From: Desulfobacteraceae bacterium
GTDB taxonomy: Bacteria; Desulfobacterota; DSM-4660; Desulfatiglandales; Desulfatiglandaceae
DNA: 7,279 nucleotides
Reading direction: 5' to 3'
NCBI GenBank assembly: GCA_030612945.1
Contig: JAUWMY010000116.1
Span: 1 to 7,279, forward strand
Shown here: positions 6,616-7,279 of the stretch, piece after piece
Numbering within the stretch: position 1 is the first letter of the stretch
Layout of the letters: every line of letters begins with the position of its first letter
Program-made: the position numbers and the translations under genes
Notes under the pieces: model-generated
What the model saw: only the letters and a program-made list of their open reading frames with translations
The model's database searches: none
What the model was told of the DNA's origin: nothing

Positions 6616-7279
6616 ATGAAAACAAAATCCAAACAACTGAAAAAGCCTTTATTTATTCTTTTCTTATTCATTGTGATGAGTTGTGCGGAAACCGGACGCG
6701 CTGTTGAGCCTATGTATGGAGAAGTGACTGCAAATGTTAATCTGAGAAGATATAATGGGCTTAATGGTAAAATTATCATCGAAATTGAAAAAGGGGAGAA
6801 AGTTTTAATAAAAGATAAAATTGGCGACTGGTATCAGGTTATCTTCGAAAGAAAAACTTACGGTTATATAGGGTGGATATATGGAAAATACGTAAAAGAG
6901 GTCTACATTGAAAAAGAAAAATCAGCTCCTCCTTTAGATACACGTATCATTGAAGCCACTTTTAAAGAAGCGCGCCCTGAAGCTCCTTTAGAAATCAAAG
7001 AGGGGAAAGAACCGGCACTTCTCGATAAAACTCAAGAAGACACCTATTTCCTGGAGAACATTCCGGCAATCAAGAAATTTGAAAAAACGCAACCCATTGA
7101 AATAGAAAAATCAGAAATCACACCGGAAAGTGTGTCACCGGAAAATTTTTTAAGCAGTAAAGAAGACAAAAAACAGAATATTCTCGATGAAACTCAAAAA
7201 TATGCGCGCCCTTTATGGAGTATTCCCGTCGTCGAAGAAAATGAAAAAAATCAATCCCAAATATTAAAAGGGAAAGATG
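6616..7279 (+). CDS. Exported SH3b-domain protein, probable lipoprotein, 3' end cut by window
   Basis: The frame is open for 221 codons from the ATG at 6616-6618 to the window end; an in-frame stop at 6601-6603 makes this the first possible ATG. A lysine-rich start and hydrophobic core (residues 11-22) lead to VMSC (20-23), a plausible lipobox with Cys23 as the lipidated residue; signal peptidase I cleavage near GRA (27-29) is the alternative. Residues about 34-96 fit a bacterial SH3 domain (VTANVNLRRYNG, KGEKVLIKD, DWYQVIF, YGYIGWIYGKYV), a fold that commonly binds peptidoglycan or wall peptides. The rest is a charged, proline- and glutamate-rich tail with no recognised domain, probably a disordered or periplasm-spanning linker. 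Codon use is much more A/T-rich than in the pilT operon. No clear ribosome site precedes the start. It is divergent from pilT, so a link to pili is unproven. Confidence 0.85.
   Translation, partial: MKTKSKQLKKPLFILFLFIVMSCAETGRAVEPMYGEVTANVNLRRYNGLNGKIIIEIEKGEKVLIKDKIGDWYQVIFERKTYGYIGWIYGKYVKEVYIEKEKSAPPLDTRIIEATFKEARPEAPLEIKEGKEPALLDKTQEDTYFLENIPAIKKFEKTQPIEIEKSEITPESVSPENFLSSKEDKKQNILDETQKYARPLWSIPVVEENEKNQSQILKGKD

Noticed and set aside
6579..6779. Minus-strand open frame of 66 codons
   Set aside because: It lies antisense to the start of the SH3b-protein gene, whose signal sequence and SH3b motifs are convincing.

Overview
The window reads as bacterial chromosome from a Gram-negative organism with type IV pili. 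I would guess Desulfobacterota (former Deltaproteobacteria) or a close neighbour. The guess rests on the retraction ATPase gene, a multidomain regulator ending in a DUF4388/PATAN-like domain, and intergenic repeats of a kind I associate with such genomes (a C5/G5 hairpin that translates as NPPLxKG, and arrays of GGTTCA and CAAATGACAAA). It is inference; no marker gene is present.

Layout, left to right. (1) Positions 1-1833, minus strand: a nearly complete SLC13/DASS-type anion permease with two central TrkA-C (RCK_C) domains, cut by the window edge. (2) Positions 1834-2787: about 950 bases with no credible gene. It holds a possible promoter and folded leader for the permease, two separate imperfect inverted-repeat elements (1951-2166 and 2487-2720) and one NPPLxKG hairpin (2391-2420). 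(3) Positions 2788-6339, minus strand: a compact operon transcribed in the order pilT, then a 672-residue multidomain regulator, then a 152-residue protein with a duplicated domain. Gaps are only 6 and 24 bases. (4) Positions 6340-6615: a divergent intergenic region. (5) From 6616 to the end, plus strand: an AT-rich gene for a secreted or lipid-anchored SH3b-domain protein, cut by the window edge.

The operon is the most interesting part. PilT is the hexameric ATPase that retracts type IV pili. The next gene joins a GspE/PilB-type N-terminal (MshEN-like) domain, with no ATPase attached, to two receiver-like domains that have both lost the phosphorylatable aspartate (Asn in one, Glu in the other), a helical segment that may be a dead HD-GYP/HDOD-like domain, and a C-terminal DUF4388/PATAN-like domain. 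The third gene encodes two tandem copies of a small beta-rich domain, the second carrying a RLSDFLN motif. Together they look like a pilus-motor control module that works by binding rather than by phosphotransfer, but that function is inferred from domain content and gene order only.
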